Below the pieces are notes generated by a model. That model worked only from the letters and a program-made list of their open reading frames with translations, searched no databases and had not been told where the DNA came from. The translations under genes were made by a program, and so were the position numbers. This document shows positions 34,566 through 43,489 of a stretch of DNA of 64,000 nucleotides, one piece after another. The DNA is taken from contig CAZYJR010000010.1 of NCBI GenBank assembly GCA_964647905.1, forward strand, positions 1 to 64,000, written 5' to 3'. Every line of letters starts with the position of its first letter. Position 1 is the first letter of the stretch. This DNA is from CAZYJR01 sp964647905 (GTDB lineage Bacteria > Desulfobacterota > DSM-4660 > Desulfatiglandales > HGW-15).

Positions 34566-36836
34566 ATGAAATCGATATCCTGGCGGTCATTTTTTCAACT
34601 CCGACCCAGGGTCATAACTATCCTGACCACGGTCTTGGTGCTGGTCCTATTTATCGCGGGCGTTCCAATCCTGGACATGCTGGAGCTCAAGACCTACGAC
34701 CTGAGATTCATTTCCCGCGGGGTGGAAGAGCCGTCCCCGAGTGTGGTCGCCGCGGTCATCGATGAAAAGAGCCTGGACAGCGAGGGTCGCTGGCCGTGGC
34801 CGAGGTCCAAGTACGCCCGTGTCATAGAAATACTTGATCGAGACGGCGCAAAGGTCATCGCCTTTGATATAGGGTTCATAGAACCCGACGAGAACAACAA
34901 TCTCCGACTTATCAGGGAGATAGACCAAGAACTCGAACACCTCCGCATCCAGGACGGCCGCCTGGCAAGATTCATGGAAGAAAGGAAGCTGGAGGCGGAC
35001 AACGACAGAGCCCTGGCAGAGGCCATGAGCCGCACCGAGGCAAAAGTGATCCTGGGCTATTTCTTTTACATGAGCCGGTCGTTCCTGGATTTTGACCTGC
35101 CTGAGGAGCGTATCCAAGAGCGCCTCGAGGGAATCACTGACTCAAAATACCCCCTGATCGCCTACGAGCGGCAAGGAGCGCAGTTCGACCCCTTCAGGAG
35201 GGCCTATGCGCCTGAGCCCAACATAGCCATGCTCCGTGAGGCCGCTGACGGATCGGGTTATTTCAACATGGAGCCCGATCCCCAGGACGGGATAGTCAGG
35301 TCCATGCCCCTTGCCTACCGCTGCGGCAGGGAAGTGTATGCCCCGCTTTCCGTTCAGGCCGCCTGGCACTTCCTGGAACAGCCCACCCTGATGATCAGGG
35401 TCGCCGATTACGGGATACGTGGAATCCGCCTGGGTGAACGAATGATCCCCACTGATGAAATGGGATACATGCGGATCAACTACCTGGGCCCGGAGCGGAC
35501 CTTCCCCCACTATTCTCTGAGCGACATACTCAACGAGAGGTTTTCCCCGGGAACCTTTAGGGACAAGCTAGTGATCATCGGCGCCACCGCGATCGGCATC
35601 GGTGATATCAGGAACACCCCGTTCTCCAGCAGCGGAGAATATCCAGGGCTGGAAATCCATGCCACTGTCATAGACAACATCCTCAAAGGGAACCACATAA
35701 GCAAGCCCAAGTGGGCCACCATCTACGATGTGGCCGCCATCATTCTCCTCGGGCTGATCACCGGATTCGTGGTCCCCAGACTGAGCGCGGTCAAGGCCGT
35801 GGCCGCGGCCTCAGGCCTTTTCGTCTTCCATATAGCAGCCACCCGGTGGGTCTTTGTCCAATTCGGCCTCTGGGTGAATATGGTCTTTCCCCTGCTTGCA
35901 GTGGCGCTGGTCTATACCACGCTCACCGTGTATCACTACCTGACCGAGGAACGGGAGAAGAAGAAGATCAGAGGGGCCTTCGGCTATTATGTCTCGGACT
36001 CGGTGGTCAATGAAATGCTCAAGAACCCGGATAAGCTGAAGCTCGGAGGAGACAAGAAGGAGCTGTCGGTCCTGTTTTCGGATATCCGGGGCTTTACGTC
36101 AATCTCAGAGGCAATGGAACCGGAGGAGCTGGTCCAACTGCTGAACGAATACCTCACAGTGATGACCAATATCGTGTTCAAGTACGAAGGAACCCTGGAC
36201 AAGTACATAGGCGACGCCCTAATGGCCATCTACGGGGCTCCTCTGGACCAGGAGGATCATCCGCGCCGCGCTTGCGAATCGGCCCTGGACATGATGGAGG
36301 GGCTGGAGGAACTGAACCGGAAGTGGGTGGGGGAGGGCAAGAAGCCCTTGGAGGTAGGCGTAGGGATAAATACCGGCATGATGATGGTGGGCAACATGGG
36401 CTCGGACCAGCGTTTCGACTATACGGTCATGGGCGATGCGGTGAACCTGGCCTCCCGCCTGGAAGGGGCGAACAAGTCATATAGGACACACATACTGATC
36501 AGCGAGTCCACCTATGAGATGGTAAAGGACGACTTTGTGTGCATGGAACTGGACAGCGTACGAGTCAAGGGGAAAAGACTGCCTGTCAGGATCTTCGAAC
36601 TGATGGGGCGCGACCGGCTCCCGCCCGGGCGAGTGGAGGCCGTAAAGCGGTTTCACCAGGGGCTTTCCCTTTACAAGGCCCAGGATTGGGATCGAGCCAT
36701 AAGGCTGTTCGAAGAGGTCAAGGCGGCCGAGGCCGGCATATATGCCGCAGAGATCTACATCAGACGATGCCGTGAGCTCAAGGAGTCGCCTCCGGGTCCG
36801 GGCTGGGACGGGGTCTTTACCATGACCACCAAATAA
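34566..36836 (+). CDS. CHASE2-domain class III adenylate cyclase
   Basis: The 756-residue membrane enzyme starts with a helix (ITILTTVLVLVLFIAGVPIL) and a large extracytoplasmic CHASE2 sensor (residues about 30-345, with VVAAVIDEKSLDSEGRWPWP and VIIGATAIGIGDI). Two or three membrane helices (VAAIILLGLITGFVVPRL, LWVNMVFPLLAVALVYTT) precede the cytoplasmic cyclase domain. The catalytic metal Asp residues appear in VLFSDIRGFTSISE and KYIGDALMAIYGA, and the purine and transition-state motifs in DYTVMGDAVNLASRLEG. The C-terminal tail has a short TPR-like segment. The product would be cAMP. It stands alone, convergent with the YdcF-like gene. Confidence 0.92.
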   Translation: MKSISWRSFFQLRPRVITILTTVLVLVLFIAGVPILDMLELKTYDLRFISRGVEEPSPSVVAAVIDEKSLDSEGRWPWPRSKYARVIEILDRDGAKVIAFDIGFIEPDENNNLRLIREIDQELEHLRIQDGRLARFMEERKLEADNDRALAEAMSRTEAKVILGYFFYMSRSFLDFDLPEERIQERLEGITDSKYPLIAYERQGAQFDPFRRAYAPEPNIAMLREAADGSGYFNMEPDPQDGIVRSMPLAYRCGREVYAPLSVQAAWHFLEQPTLMIRVADYGIRGIRLGERMIPTDEMGYMRINYLGPERTFPHYSLSDILNERFSPGTFRDKLVIIGATAIGIGDIRNTPFSSSGEYPGLEIHATVIDNILKGNHISKPKWATIYDVAAIILLGLITGFVVPRLSAVKAVAAASGLFVFHIAATRWVFVQFGLWVNMVFPLLAVALVYTTLTVYHYLTEEREKKKIRGAFGYYVSDSVVNEMLKNPDKLKLGGDKKELSVLFSDIRGFTSISEAMEPEELVQLLNEYLTVMTNIVFKYEGTLDKYIGDALMAIYGAPLDQEDHPRRACESALDMMEGLEELNRKWVGEGKKPLEVGVGINTGMMMVGNMGSDQRFDYTVMGDAVNLASRLEGANKSYRTHILISESTYEMVKDDFVCMELDSVRVKGKRLPVRIFELMGRDRLPPGRVEAVKRFHQGLSLYKAQDWDRAIRLFEEVKAAEAGIYAAEIYIRRCRELKESPPGPGWDGVFTMTTK

Positions 36837-36841
36837 CGCCC

Positions 36842-37588
36842 TTATAGAACATGCTTGAACCAATAGGCGATCAATTTCTGGTACTCCATGATCACCTCCC
36901 TAAGATAGCGGCGGTGTTTCCACCAGTCAGCGGGCTCGAATTCGGAATAGGGTGAAGCCACCACTTGAACACGAAGGCCCTGCTCTTTCGTCAATTTGCG
37001 GAAGGTCCACAACGCCCGGCGCGAGTGCGTGGGGGAAGTGACCAGGATCAGGGAGCTCCAACCCTCCTGCGCGGCCAGAGACTTCACCATGGAGGCTTCG
37101 GCCTCGGTACTCTCGGCCGGTTCATCGCTTTCCACTACGGCCCTGTCCGGAACCCCGCGGCTGTTCAGGATCATGCGCAGGAGATCCACAGTACGGGGGT
37201 AATCGATCCCGGCCCTGCTCAGAACTTCGTATCCGTCCGGCGGTACCTCCCGAAATATCAAGACCCTGGGGGCGAGATCCCTTTCATAGAGGTCGGCCGA
37301 GGCCAGGCCGCTCTCAACCGCATGCCCCGACAGGCACACTATGGCGTCTGCAGGCCCCGGGTCGTGGGATACCACCAGGTAGGAACCCGCCTTCTCCAGG
37401 ATCGGGGCATGGTAGGCGTGGAGGAGGGCGTAAGCCACAAAGGCCAGCAGCAGGATCAGCCTCAAGCGGGATTTACGCCCCTTGCCCCCGCTCTCGGGCT
37501 CTATAGGCCCTTGAGGGACGGTCCGGCCCGCCCCTGATTCCTCGTTGTCCTGTCCCCTGATGACAACACTTTCTTCATCACCAGCCAT
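36842..37588 (-). CDS. YdcF/SanA-like DUF218 membrane protein
   Basis: The 248-residue protein has one membrane helix near residue 45 (LRLILLLAFVAYALLHAYH). A DUF218 domain follows, whose conserved segments are ADAIVCLSGHAVESGL, VVESDEPAESTEAEASMV and LILVTSPTHSRRALWTFRK. Family members (SanA, YdcF, ElyC) are linked to envelope integrity and undecaprenyl-phosphate carrier metabolism; the exact reaction is unsettled. It follows dtd in the same direction with a 20-base gap. Confidence 0.75.
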   Translation of the reverse strand: MAGDEESVVIRGQDNEESGAGRTVPQGPIEPESGGKGRKSRLRLILLLAFVAYALLHAYHAPILEKAGSYLVVSHDPGPADAIVCLSGHAVESGLASADLYERDLAPRVLIFREVPPDGYEVLSRAGIDYPRTVDLLRMILNSRGVPDRAVVESDEPAESTEAEASMVKSLAAQEGWSSLILVTSPTHSRRALWTFRKLTKEQGLRVQVVASPYSEFEPADWWKHRRYLREVIMEYQKLIAYWFKHVL

Positions 37589-37608
37589 ACGACCCCCTCG
37601 GGCCCGGA

Positions 37609-38058
37609 TCAGAGCTGCTTGCTACTGTCTAGGATCAGAGTGACCGGTCCGTCATTGACCAGGTGGACGTCCATCATCTCCTGGAATTCGCCGCTTGCCA
37701 CCGCCAAGCCCTTTTCCTCGAGCAGATCCAAGACGTATTCGTACAGGGCCCTGGCCCTCTCCGGCTCCGCCGCCTTGACGAAAGAAGGCCTGCGCCCCTT
37801 GCGACAATCCCCCCACAAGGTGAACTGGGAGACCACCAGCACCGCGCCGCCGGTCTCCAGGACCGACCGGTTCATCCGGTCTTGCCGGTCGGGAAAGACC
37901 CTTAAGTGGGCGGTCTTCTCCGCCACGTATCGCCCGTCCTTGTCCGTGTCGCCCTCGCCCACCCCGAGGAAGACCAGAAGTCCCGGGCCGATCTCACCGG
38001 CAACACGCCCCCCCACTTCCACCCGGGCGCTCTTCACCCTTTGCACCACCGCCCTCAT
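37609..38058 (-). CDS. dtd: D-aminoacyl-tRNA deacylase
   Basis: The 149-residue protein has the family signatures MRAVVQRVKSARVEVGG, the SQFTLWGDCRKGRRPSF segment and the catalytic cross-subunit motif NDGPVTLILDS. It hydrolyses D-amino acids from mischarged tRNA. It starts at an ATG and is the first gene of a two-gene unit with the YdcF-like gene, divergent from the MarR regulator. Confidence 0.96.
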   Translation of the reverse strand: MRAVVQRVKSARVEVGGRVAGEIGPGLLVFLGVGEGDTDKDGRYVAEKTAHLRVFPDRQDRMNRSVLETGGAVLVVSQFTLWGDCRKGRRPSFVKAAEPERARALYEYVLDLLEEKGLAVASGEFQEMMDVHLVNDGPVTLILDSSKQL

Positions 38059-38187
38059 AGTCTCCCCCCCGGGCCTTTTTGGGCCGCCCCGCTCAAACTT
38101 CGAATATTACACACAGCCCCCGGGTTTTCAAAGCCCTCTCCCATCGGGATCTCCGGCGGCTCTCGAGAAAAATCCCCAAAAGGGGGA

Positions 38188-38216
38188 TTGACTATTCCCG
38201 GATTGCATAGTATAAG
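38188..38216 (+). promoter_or_regulatory. Sigma-70-type promoter of the MarR-osmoprotectant operon
   Basis: TTGACT at 38188-38193 is followed by exactly 17 bases and TATAAG at 38211-38216, five of six matches in each box. It lies 90 bases before the MarR start, and the predicted transcription start falls just before the 27-bp palindrome at 38228-38254. A short AATCCCC/GGGGATT hairpin overlaps the upstream edge. Confidence 0.75.
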
Positions 38217-38227
38217 ACCAAGAATAT

Positions 38228-38254
38228 TTAGTGTCCAAAAATTTTGTACACTAA
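38228..38254. promoter_or_regulatory. Palindromic operator, likely MarR binding site
   Basis: This 27-base stretch is an odd-length palindrome. The left half TTAGTGTCCAAAA is complementary to the right half TTTTGTACACTAA at 12 of 13 positions, around a central A. It lies about 12 bases past the -10 box of the promoter and in front of a MarR family gene, the usual arrangement for negative autoregulation. Function is inferred from symmetry and place. Confidence 0.75.
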
Positions 38255-38306
38255 TTAGAGCATCCTTGAGAATCAGTCCTCCATTGCCGTGAGCCGCTGG
38301 ACCATA

Positions 38307-38849
38307 ATGAGCGATTCGAACCAAGACACCACCAACGCCAAAGGGCATGAAAGCATTTACGCGGAGAGAATCCTCCGTTCGCTGCGCCGGATCATCCGCG
38401 CCATTGATCAGCACAGCCGGCAGTTGAGCCGAAGATTCAACCTCACAGTACCTCAACTGGTCTGCCTGAGGCAACTACTAGCCTCAGGGACCTCCACCCC
38501 GGGAGACCTGGCGCGAATGGTCTACCTGAGCCAGGCCACTGTCACCGGCATACTGGACCGGCTGGAAGCACACGGGCTGATCGAGAGGAGCCGCAGCAGC
38601 CCGGACAGACGGCGGGTCCTGGTATCTCTGACGGAAACCGGATACAGGCTTGTAAAGAGGATGCCTTGGCCGCTCCAGGAGAGGTTTGCACAAAGGCTGG
38701 CCGCGCTCCCCGAGGAAAGGCAGGCGGCCATTGATGAAGTCCTGCACCAGGTGGTGGAAATGATGGAGGCCCACGAGATCGACGCCTGGCCCATAGTGGG
38801 GGCAGGGACCTGGAGCGGTTCAGCCGAGGAGGTCTCGGGCCGAGACTGA
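38307..38849 (+). CDS. MarR family transcriptional regulator
   Basis: The 180-residue protein has a winged helix-turn-helix: FNLTVPQLVCLRQLLASGTS, LARMVYLSQATVTGILDRLE (recognition helix) and the wing SSPDRRRVLVSLTETGY. The flanking helices suggest a dimer. It stands 50 bases upstream of the glycine-betaine transporter genes and below a promoter with a palindromic operator, so it probably represses itself and that transporter according to salt. The ATG at 38307 is preferred over a GTG at 38289, though neither has a clear ribosome site. Confidence 0.85.
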   Translation: MSDSNQDTTNAKGHESIYAERILRSLRRIIRAIDQHSRQLSRRFNLTVPQLVCLRQLLASGTSTPGDLARMVYLSQATVTGILDRLEAHGLIERSRSSPDRRRVLVSLTETGYRLVKRMPWPLQERFAQRLAALPEERQAAIDEVLHQVVEMMEAHEIDAWPIVGAGTWSGSAEEVSGRD

Positions 38850-38899
38850 AACCCGGCTATAGGGCGTAGGGGCTAAGATGAAATTAAGAGGAAGAGTCC

Positions 38900-40102
38900 A
38901 TGACACATAAAATCGAAGTAGAAGAGCTTTACAAAATTTTTGGTTCTGACCCTGAAAAAGCATTAAAACTTTTACTCGACGGCTATTCAAAAGACCAAAT
39001 AATGGAAGAAATGAAGCATGGCGTGGGCGTGGCCAATGCCTCCTTCTTTGTCAGGGAGGGGGAAATCCTGGTGGTAATGGGGCTCTCGGGCAGCGGCAAG
39101 TCCACCCTTGTCCGCTGCATAAACCGACTGATCGAGCCGACTTCAGGGAGGGTTTTGGTCAACGGCCAGGACGTGACGAAACTCAGCCTCAAAGAGCTCC
39201 GCGAGTTCAGGCAGGAGCACTTCGGCATGGTTTTCCAGAACTTCGCCCTGTTCCCTCATCGCAAGGTGGTGGAAAATGTGGAATACGGCCTGGAGATAAA
39301 GAGGGTGGATCCGGCCGAGCGGCGCAAACGCTCCATGGACGCCTTGGAACAGGTGGGGCTCAAGGGCTGGGAGGACTCCTATCCGGTTCAGCTGAGCGGC
39401 GGCATGCAGCAGAGGGTGGGATTGGCGCGGGCACTGGCCCTGGATGCGGATATCATGCTGATGGACGAGGCGTTCAGCGCCTTGGATCCCCTGATCCGGA
39501 GAGACATGCAAGACGAGCTCCTTGCCTTGCAAGACAAGGTCCAGAAGACCATAGTGTTCATTAGCCACGACCTGGACGAGGCGCTCAAGCTGGGGGACCG
39601 GATTGTCTTGATGAAAGACGGCTTCATAGTGCAGGAAGGGACGGCCGAGGAGATCCTGACCAAACCGGCCAACGAATACGTGGCCAAGTTCGTGGAAGAC
39701 GTGGACATGTCCAAAGTCATCACCGCCGAGTCCGTGATGGTCAAGACCAAGGAGATGGCCTACATGAAGACCGACGGCCCAGTATCCGCGCTTCACAAGA
39801 TGAGACACGCGGAGATCTCCACCATATTCGTACGCGAGGACGGCAAGCTGATCGGGGTGGTGACTGCGGATTCAGCGGCCGAGGCGGCCAAGCGAGGGGA
39901 TGAGAGCCTGGAGGGGATCCTGGATCGCGACATAGTGAAGGTGCGACCTGATACGTCGGCCATAGAGCTCTTCCCGCTGCTGACCCAGGTCTACTATCCC
40001 CTGCCGGTGGTGGACGACCAAGACCGGCTCATAGGGGTGGTGATCAAGGGATCCCTGCTGGCAGGACTGGCCGAAGGTACCAAGGCGGAGGTCAAAAGCT
40101 GA
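38900..40102 (+). CDS. proV: Glycine betaine/proline ABC transporter, ATP-binding protein
   Basis: The 400-residue ATPase has Walker A GLSGSGKSTLVRCINRLI, the signature LSGGMQQRVGLARALALDAD, Walker B IMLMDEAFSALDPLIRRDMQ and the H-loop VFISHDLDEALKLGDR. Two C-terminal CBS domains (residues about 280-395) follow, as in osmosensing OpuA/ProV proteins. It powers uptake of compatible solutes. The first 120 bases of the region are only about 33% G+C. The stop overlaps the permease start (TGATG). Confidence 0.95.
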   Translation: MTHKIEVEELYKIFGSDPEKALKLLLDGYSKDQIMEEMKHGVGVANASFFVREGEILVVMGLSGSGKSTLVRCINRLIEPTSGRVLVNGQDVTKLSLKELREFRQEHFGMVFQNFALFPHRKVVENVEYGLEIKRVDPAERRKRSMDALEQVGLKGWEDSYPVQLSGGMQQRVGLARALALDADIMLMDEAFSALDPLIRRDMQDELLALQDKVQKTIVFISHDLDEALKLGDRIVLMKDGFIVQEGTAEEILTKPANEYVAKFVEDVDMSKVITAESVMVKTKEMAYMKTDGPVSALHKMRHAEISTIFVREDGKLIGVVTADSAAEAAKRGDESLEGILDRDIVKVRPDTSAIELFPLLTQVYYPLPVVDDQDRLIGVVIKGSLLAGLAEGTKAEVKS

Positions 40103-40941
40103 TGGATGCATATAGAATACCAATCGGAGAGTACATAGAGGCGATAATCGATTTCCTGGTGGATAACTTCGCATTCGCCACCAAGGGGTTTTCCAGGGTA
40201 ACCGAGAGCGGCATAGACGTCCTGGTGGACATCATGATGTTCTTCCCCCCTTGGGTGTTCATAATCCTGGTGGCGGCGCTGGCCTGGTTCCTCAGCAGGA
40301 GACGGGGAGTGGGGATCTTTACACTGATCGGTCTCACTCTGATATGGAACATGGGGCTCTGGGGGCCCACCGTAAGCACCCTGGCCCTGGTCCTGATATC
40401 CACGATGATCGCCATTATATTGGGCATACCGCTGGGAATCCTGGCAGCCCTGAATGATGTCTTCTACAGGATCATAATGCCGATCCTGGACTTCATGCAG
40501 ACCATGCCCGCGTTCGTCTACCTGATACCGGCCATTCCATTTTTCGGGCTGGGCCCTGTGGCGGCGATATTCTCCACCGTGATCTTCAGCGTGCCCCCCT
40601 CCATCCGCCTGACCTGCCTTGGAATCCACCAGGTGCCGAAGGAGCTGGTGGAGGCGGCCGACGCTTTCGGAAGCACCAAGGGTCAAAAGCTGGTCAAGTT
40701 GCAGCTCCCCATCGCCACACCCACGATCATGGCGGGGATCAATCAGACCATCATGCTGGCCCTTTCCATGGTGGTTATAGCGGCCATGATCGGGGCAAAG
40801 GGATTGGGCGGCGAGGTGTGGAAGGCCATTCAGCGCCTCCAGCCCGGCCGCGGTTTCGAGGCCGGTATAGGGATAGTCATAGTGGCCATTATTCTGGATC
40901 GGGTGATGCAGAAGGTGGGCAGGAAGAAGCAGAAGGCGTAG
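40102..40941 (+). CDS. proW: Glycine betaine/proline ABC transporter, permease
   Basis: The 279-residue membrane protein has about seven helices and the inner-membrane EAA loop LVEAADAFGSTKGQKLVKLQ that meets the ATPase. Other conserved segments are VSTLALVLISTMIAIILGIP and MPILDFMQTMPAFVYLIPAI. It is translationally coupled to the ATPase and forms the channel for the betaine-type substrate. Confidence 0.95.
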   Translation: MDAYRIPIGEYIEAIIDFLVDNFAFATKGFSRVTESGIDVLVDIMMFFPPWVFIILVAALAWFLSRRRGVGIFTLIGLTLIWNMGLWGPTVSTLALVLISTMIAIILGIPLGILAALNDVFYRIIMPILDFMQTMPAFVYLIPAIPFFGLGPVAAIFSTVIFSVPPSIRLTCLGIHQVPKELVEAADAFGSTKGQKLVKLQLPIATPTIMAGINQTIMLALSMVVIAAMIGAKGLGGEVWKAIQRLQPGRGFEAGIGIVIVAIILDRVMQKVGRKKQKA

Positions 40942-41034
40942 TTTTTCGTTAATGCCCGGAAGCGGACCGTCCTCCGACCGAAGGGGCGATACCGGACTCT
41001 TTCGGGCGCAATCAAGAAGAATGAGGAGGTAATT

Positions 41035-41886
41035 ATGAGACGGATTGTTTTTGTGATGTGCTTGATCACCCTTATTACTACCATGGGACTGGTGCCGGCG
41101 GCTTCGGCGGGCAAGGGCAAGGTGGAAATAGCCTATGTGGAATGGGCCTGCGCCACGGCCAGCACCAACGTGATGAAGGCGGTTCTCCAAGAGAAGCTTG
41201 GTTATGATGTGGAGGTAACCCCGGTAAGCGCCGCAGCCATGTGGCAGGCCATTGCGTCAGGAGACGTCGACGCCATGACCACGGCCTGGCTCCCGGTCAC
41301 CCACGGCCATTACCTGGAGAAGGTCCGGGACAACGTGGTCAACCTGGGCGAGAACTGCGCTGGAGCGGGTATCGGTCTGGTGGTCCCCGAATATGTGACC
41401 ATTGACTCCATCGCCGAGATGAATGAGCACGCCGACAAGTTCGAGGGCAAGATCATAGGAATCGACCCGGGCGCCGGCATAATGAGCAAGAGCGAGAAGG
41501 CCCTGGAGGTTTACGGCCTGGACAATTTCACTCTGATGGAAGGCAGCGGGGCCATGATGACCGCCACCCTGAGCAACAAGATCAAGAACGAGGAGTGGGT
41601 CGTGGTTACCGGCTGGACGCCCCACTGGAAGTTCGCCAGGTGGGACCTCAAGTACCTGGACGACCCCAAGGAGGTCTACGGGGGCGCCGAGCACATCGCC
41701 ACGATCGTGCGCAAGGGCCTCAAGGAGGACATGCCCGACGTCTACCACGTCCTGGACAACTTCCACTGGACATTGGCCGAGATCGGTCAAGTCATGGGCT
41801 GGAACGCGGAAGGATCGGAGCCCTATGACTCGGCCAAGCGCTGGATAAAGGAGAACCCGGAAAAGGTGGAGGCATGGCTTCCCTAA
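41035..41886 (+). CDS. proX: Glycine betaine/proline ABC transporter, substrate-binding protein
   Basis: The 283-residue protein has a signal peptide (RRIVFVMCLITLITTMGLVP, cleavage near AASA) and a mature OpuAC-type domain: KVEIAYVEWACATASTNVMK, DVDAMTTAWLPVTHGHYLE, WVVVTGWTPHWKFARWDLKY. The Trp residues in AYVEW, TAWLP and TGWTPHW are the aromatic cage for the quaternary ammonium group. The tail HWTLAEIGQVMGWNAEG is typical of the family. It is the last gene of the operon, followed by a hairpin. Confidence 0.95.
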   Translation: MRRIVFVMCLITLITTMGLVPAASAGKGKVEIAYVEWACATASTNVMKAVLQEKLGYDVEVTPVSAAAMWQAIASGDVDAMTTAWLPVTHGHYLEKVRDNVVNLGENCAGAGIGLVVPEYVTIDSIAEMNEHADKFEGKIIGIDPGAGIMSKSEKALEVYGLDNFTLMEGSGAMMTATLSNKIKNEEWVVVTGWTPHWKFARWDLKYLDDPKEVYGGAEHIATIVRKGLKEDMPDVYHVLDNFHWTLAEIGQVMGWNAEGSEPYDSAKRWIKENPEKVEAWLP

Positions 41887-41930
41887 CCGGGGTATTCATG
41901 TATTGATCTACCGGAAACGGATGCACACTG

Positions 41931-41970
41931 GGGGATAGGGGCTGTGAGACGGCCCTTATCCCCTACTATT
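41931..41970 (+). terminator. Hairpin terminator after proX
   Basis: GGGGATAGGGGC (41931-41942) pairs with GCCCTTATCCCC (41952-41963), with one G-T wobble, around a nine-base loop. The following bases TACTATTTGAT form only a weak T-run. It lies 45 bases past the proX stop and could also block the larB transcript from the other side. Confidence 0.6.
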
Positions 41971-42006
41971 TGATCCGGGCCGGGCCGCCCGCCATACCGT
42001 ATCGTA

Positions 42007-42774
42007 TCACTCACCTCCAGGGCATTGGTCCCGGTTGATAAGGGAAGCGGCGTAACCGGCGCCGAAGCCGTTGTCTATATTTACCACGGTAACCCCCCCG
42101 GCGCAGGAATTGAGCATTCCCAACAAGGCCGCTATCCCGCCGAAGCTGGCCCCGTACCCCACGCTGGTGGGGACTGCTATAACCGGTTTGGACACCAGTC
42201 CGGCCACCACGCTGGGAAGGGCGCCCTCCATACCGGCCGCCACGATGATGACGGCGGCCCGTGAGATCTTGTCCCTGTGGGCCAATATCCTGTGGATCCC
42301 CGCGACACCCAGATCATGGAGGACCTCCACCCGGTTTTCGAGGAAACGCGCGGTCACCGCCGCCTCCTCAGCCACCGGGATGTCCGAGGTCCCCGCGCTT
42401 ATCACCAGGATGGTGCCACGGCCGAGGTCCCGGGCTTCGCCGCGCCTCAGGGTGAGGGCACGGGCTCGCTGATGGTGGGTGGCGGCCGGGAAACGTTCTA
42501 TCAGCTCGGAGGCCTTATCTCCCGCGAGCCGGGTAACCAGGACATCGTCACCCCTGGACCACATGAGCTTCATGATGGCCGCTATGTCCGAGGTGCTCTT
42601 CCCTTGGGCGAATATGACCTCCGGATGGCCCCGGCGCAGGCCCCGGTGGTGATCAACGCAGGCCATGCCTATATCCTCGAAGGGGAGGTTCCTCAAGACC
42701 GAGACGGCCTCCTCCACCCCGGTGAGCCCGTCCCTGACCCCGGCCAGGAGCTCTCTCAACCCCTTTTCGTTCAA
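42007..42774 (-). CDS. larB: Pyridinium-3,5-biscarboxylic acid mononucleotide synthase LarB
   Basis: The 255-residue protein has a PurE-like C-terminal domain (TILVISAGTSDIPVAEEAAV, IVAAGMEGALPSVVAGLVSK, IAVPTSVGYGASFGGIAALL) and the N-terminal segment with IGMACVDHHRGLRRGHPEVI. In known systems LarB carboxylates nicotinic acid adenine dinucleotide to start the nickel-pincer cofactor of lactate racemase. larC and larE are not in this window. The gene converges with proX. Confidence 0.88.
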   Translation of the reverse strand: MNEKGLRELLAGVRDGLTGVEEAVSVLRNLPFEDIGMACVDHHRGLRRGHPEVIFAQGKSTSDIAAIMKLMWSRGDDVLVTRLAGDKASELIERFPAATHHQRARALTLRRGEARDLGRGTILVISAGTSDIPVAEEAAVTARFLENRVEVLHDLGVAGIHRILAHRDKISRAAVIIVAAGMEGALPSVVAGLVSKPVIAVPTSVGYGASFGGIAALLGMLNSCAGGVTVVNIDNGFGAGYAASLINRDQCPGGE

Positions 42775-42848
42775 GTCCGCCCCCTCTCGCTCAAGATGCC
42801 CGCCACCTGAGGTTCAGGCAACGGGGTAAAAATCTAAAGAGTGTCCAT

Positions 42849-42922
42849 CTGGAATACGTCGCACGACCAAGCCCGCAGATCGACGCCGAGATTGGGAGAA
42901 AGGGCCATTTCTGGACGGAAAC
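42849..42922 (-). repeat. Truncated copy of the 27074 dispersed repeat
   Basis: The minus strand of this 74-base stretch matches 27074-27147 at 70 of 74 positions. The right arm of the longer copy is missing; the similarity stops at the TTCCAG motif and unrelated sequence follows toward larB. Its left edge touches the stop codon of the 118-residue gene, as if it inserted there. Confidence 0.75.
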
Positions 42923-43278
42923 TAAAGCAGGTTCTCGTCCCTCAAAAAGGTCATGGAACGCTGCAGCACCGAGGTGGTCTTGCTCAGGGCCGCTGAAAGA
43001 TGCCTGAGAGACTCTTGGGGCACCCCTGAATCGATCATCACAACGGCCCTCTCCAGGAGGGGGAAGAGCTCGTCCCAGGCCCCGTCCCCTGTCACGCTCC
43101 GGACCAGCTGCACCTCGTGACCTATCATTCCCAAGAGCCCCCGGGCTACATGGTGCGCCCCCGCCCTTTCCACCCCGCCCAAGCCCTGCGTGAGCTCCAA
43201 TGCCTGAGACGCCCAAATGAGACCCGCCTTTATCTTCTCTCCCTGGCTGAGGGACGTGATCGCCTCTCTGGAATCCAT
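42922..43278 (-). CDS. Hypothetical helical protein
   Basis: The 118-residue product (MDSREAITSLSQGEKIKAGL, LTQGLGGVERAGAHHVARGL, ALSKTTSVLQRSMTFLRDEN) is predicted from its composition to be all helical and soluble, with no Cys. I do not recognise a family. Gly and Leu spacing suggests a four-helix bundle. Codon use matches the neighbours, so it is likely real. Its stop abuts the repeat fragment. Upstream is A+T-richer DNA, and it has no close operon partner. Confidence 0.55.
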   Translation of the reverse strand: MDSREAITSLSQGEKIKAGLIWASQALELTQGLGGVERAGAHHVARGLLGMIGHEVQLVRSVTGDGAWDELFPLLERAVVMIDSGVPQESLRHLSAALSKTTSVLQRSMTFLRDENLL

Positions 43279-43439
43279 GACTACCCCACTTCCTCCCTCG
43301 GCTTCGATTCCATTTCCTCACTCTTAATAACACCCGGCCGGGTCCAAATCAACCGTGGGCGTTGAAGAAAGCTCTTCGAGGCGGCTCCGGCAAGGGCGGG
43401 CCTCACCGGCGGCACGACCTGCAATAGATGCCCGTTGCG

Positions 43440-43468
43440 TTGACAAGGCCTGAACCCGCTTGTATATA
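43440..43468 (+). promoter_or_regulatory. Sigma-70-type promoter for the DUF3135-like gene
   Basis: A perfect TTGACA (43440-43445) is followed by exactly 17 bases and TATATA (43463-43468, five of six). The ATG of the gene is at 43490, so the leader would be only about 15 bases with AAAGGA at its very start. Confidence 0.7.
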
Positions 43469-43489
43469 TGGGGTAAAGGACTCCTTGTC

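Noticed and set aside
38171..38191. AATCCCC/GGGGATT hairpin as a terminator of an upstream gene
   Set aside because: It overlaps the -35 box of the MarR promoter and no plus-strand gene ends before it; more likely incidental or part of regulation.
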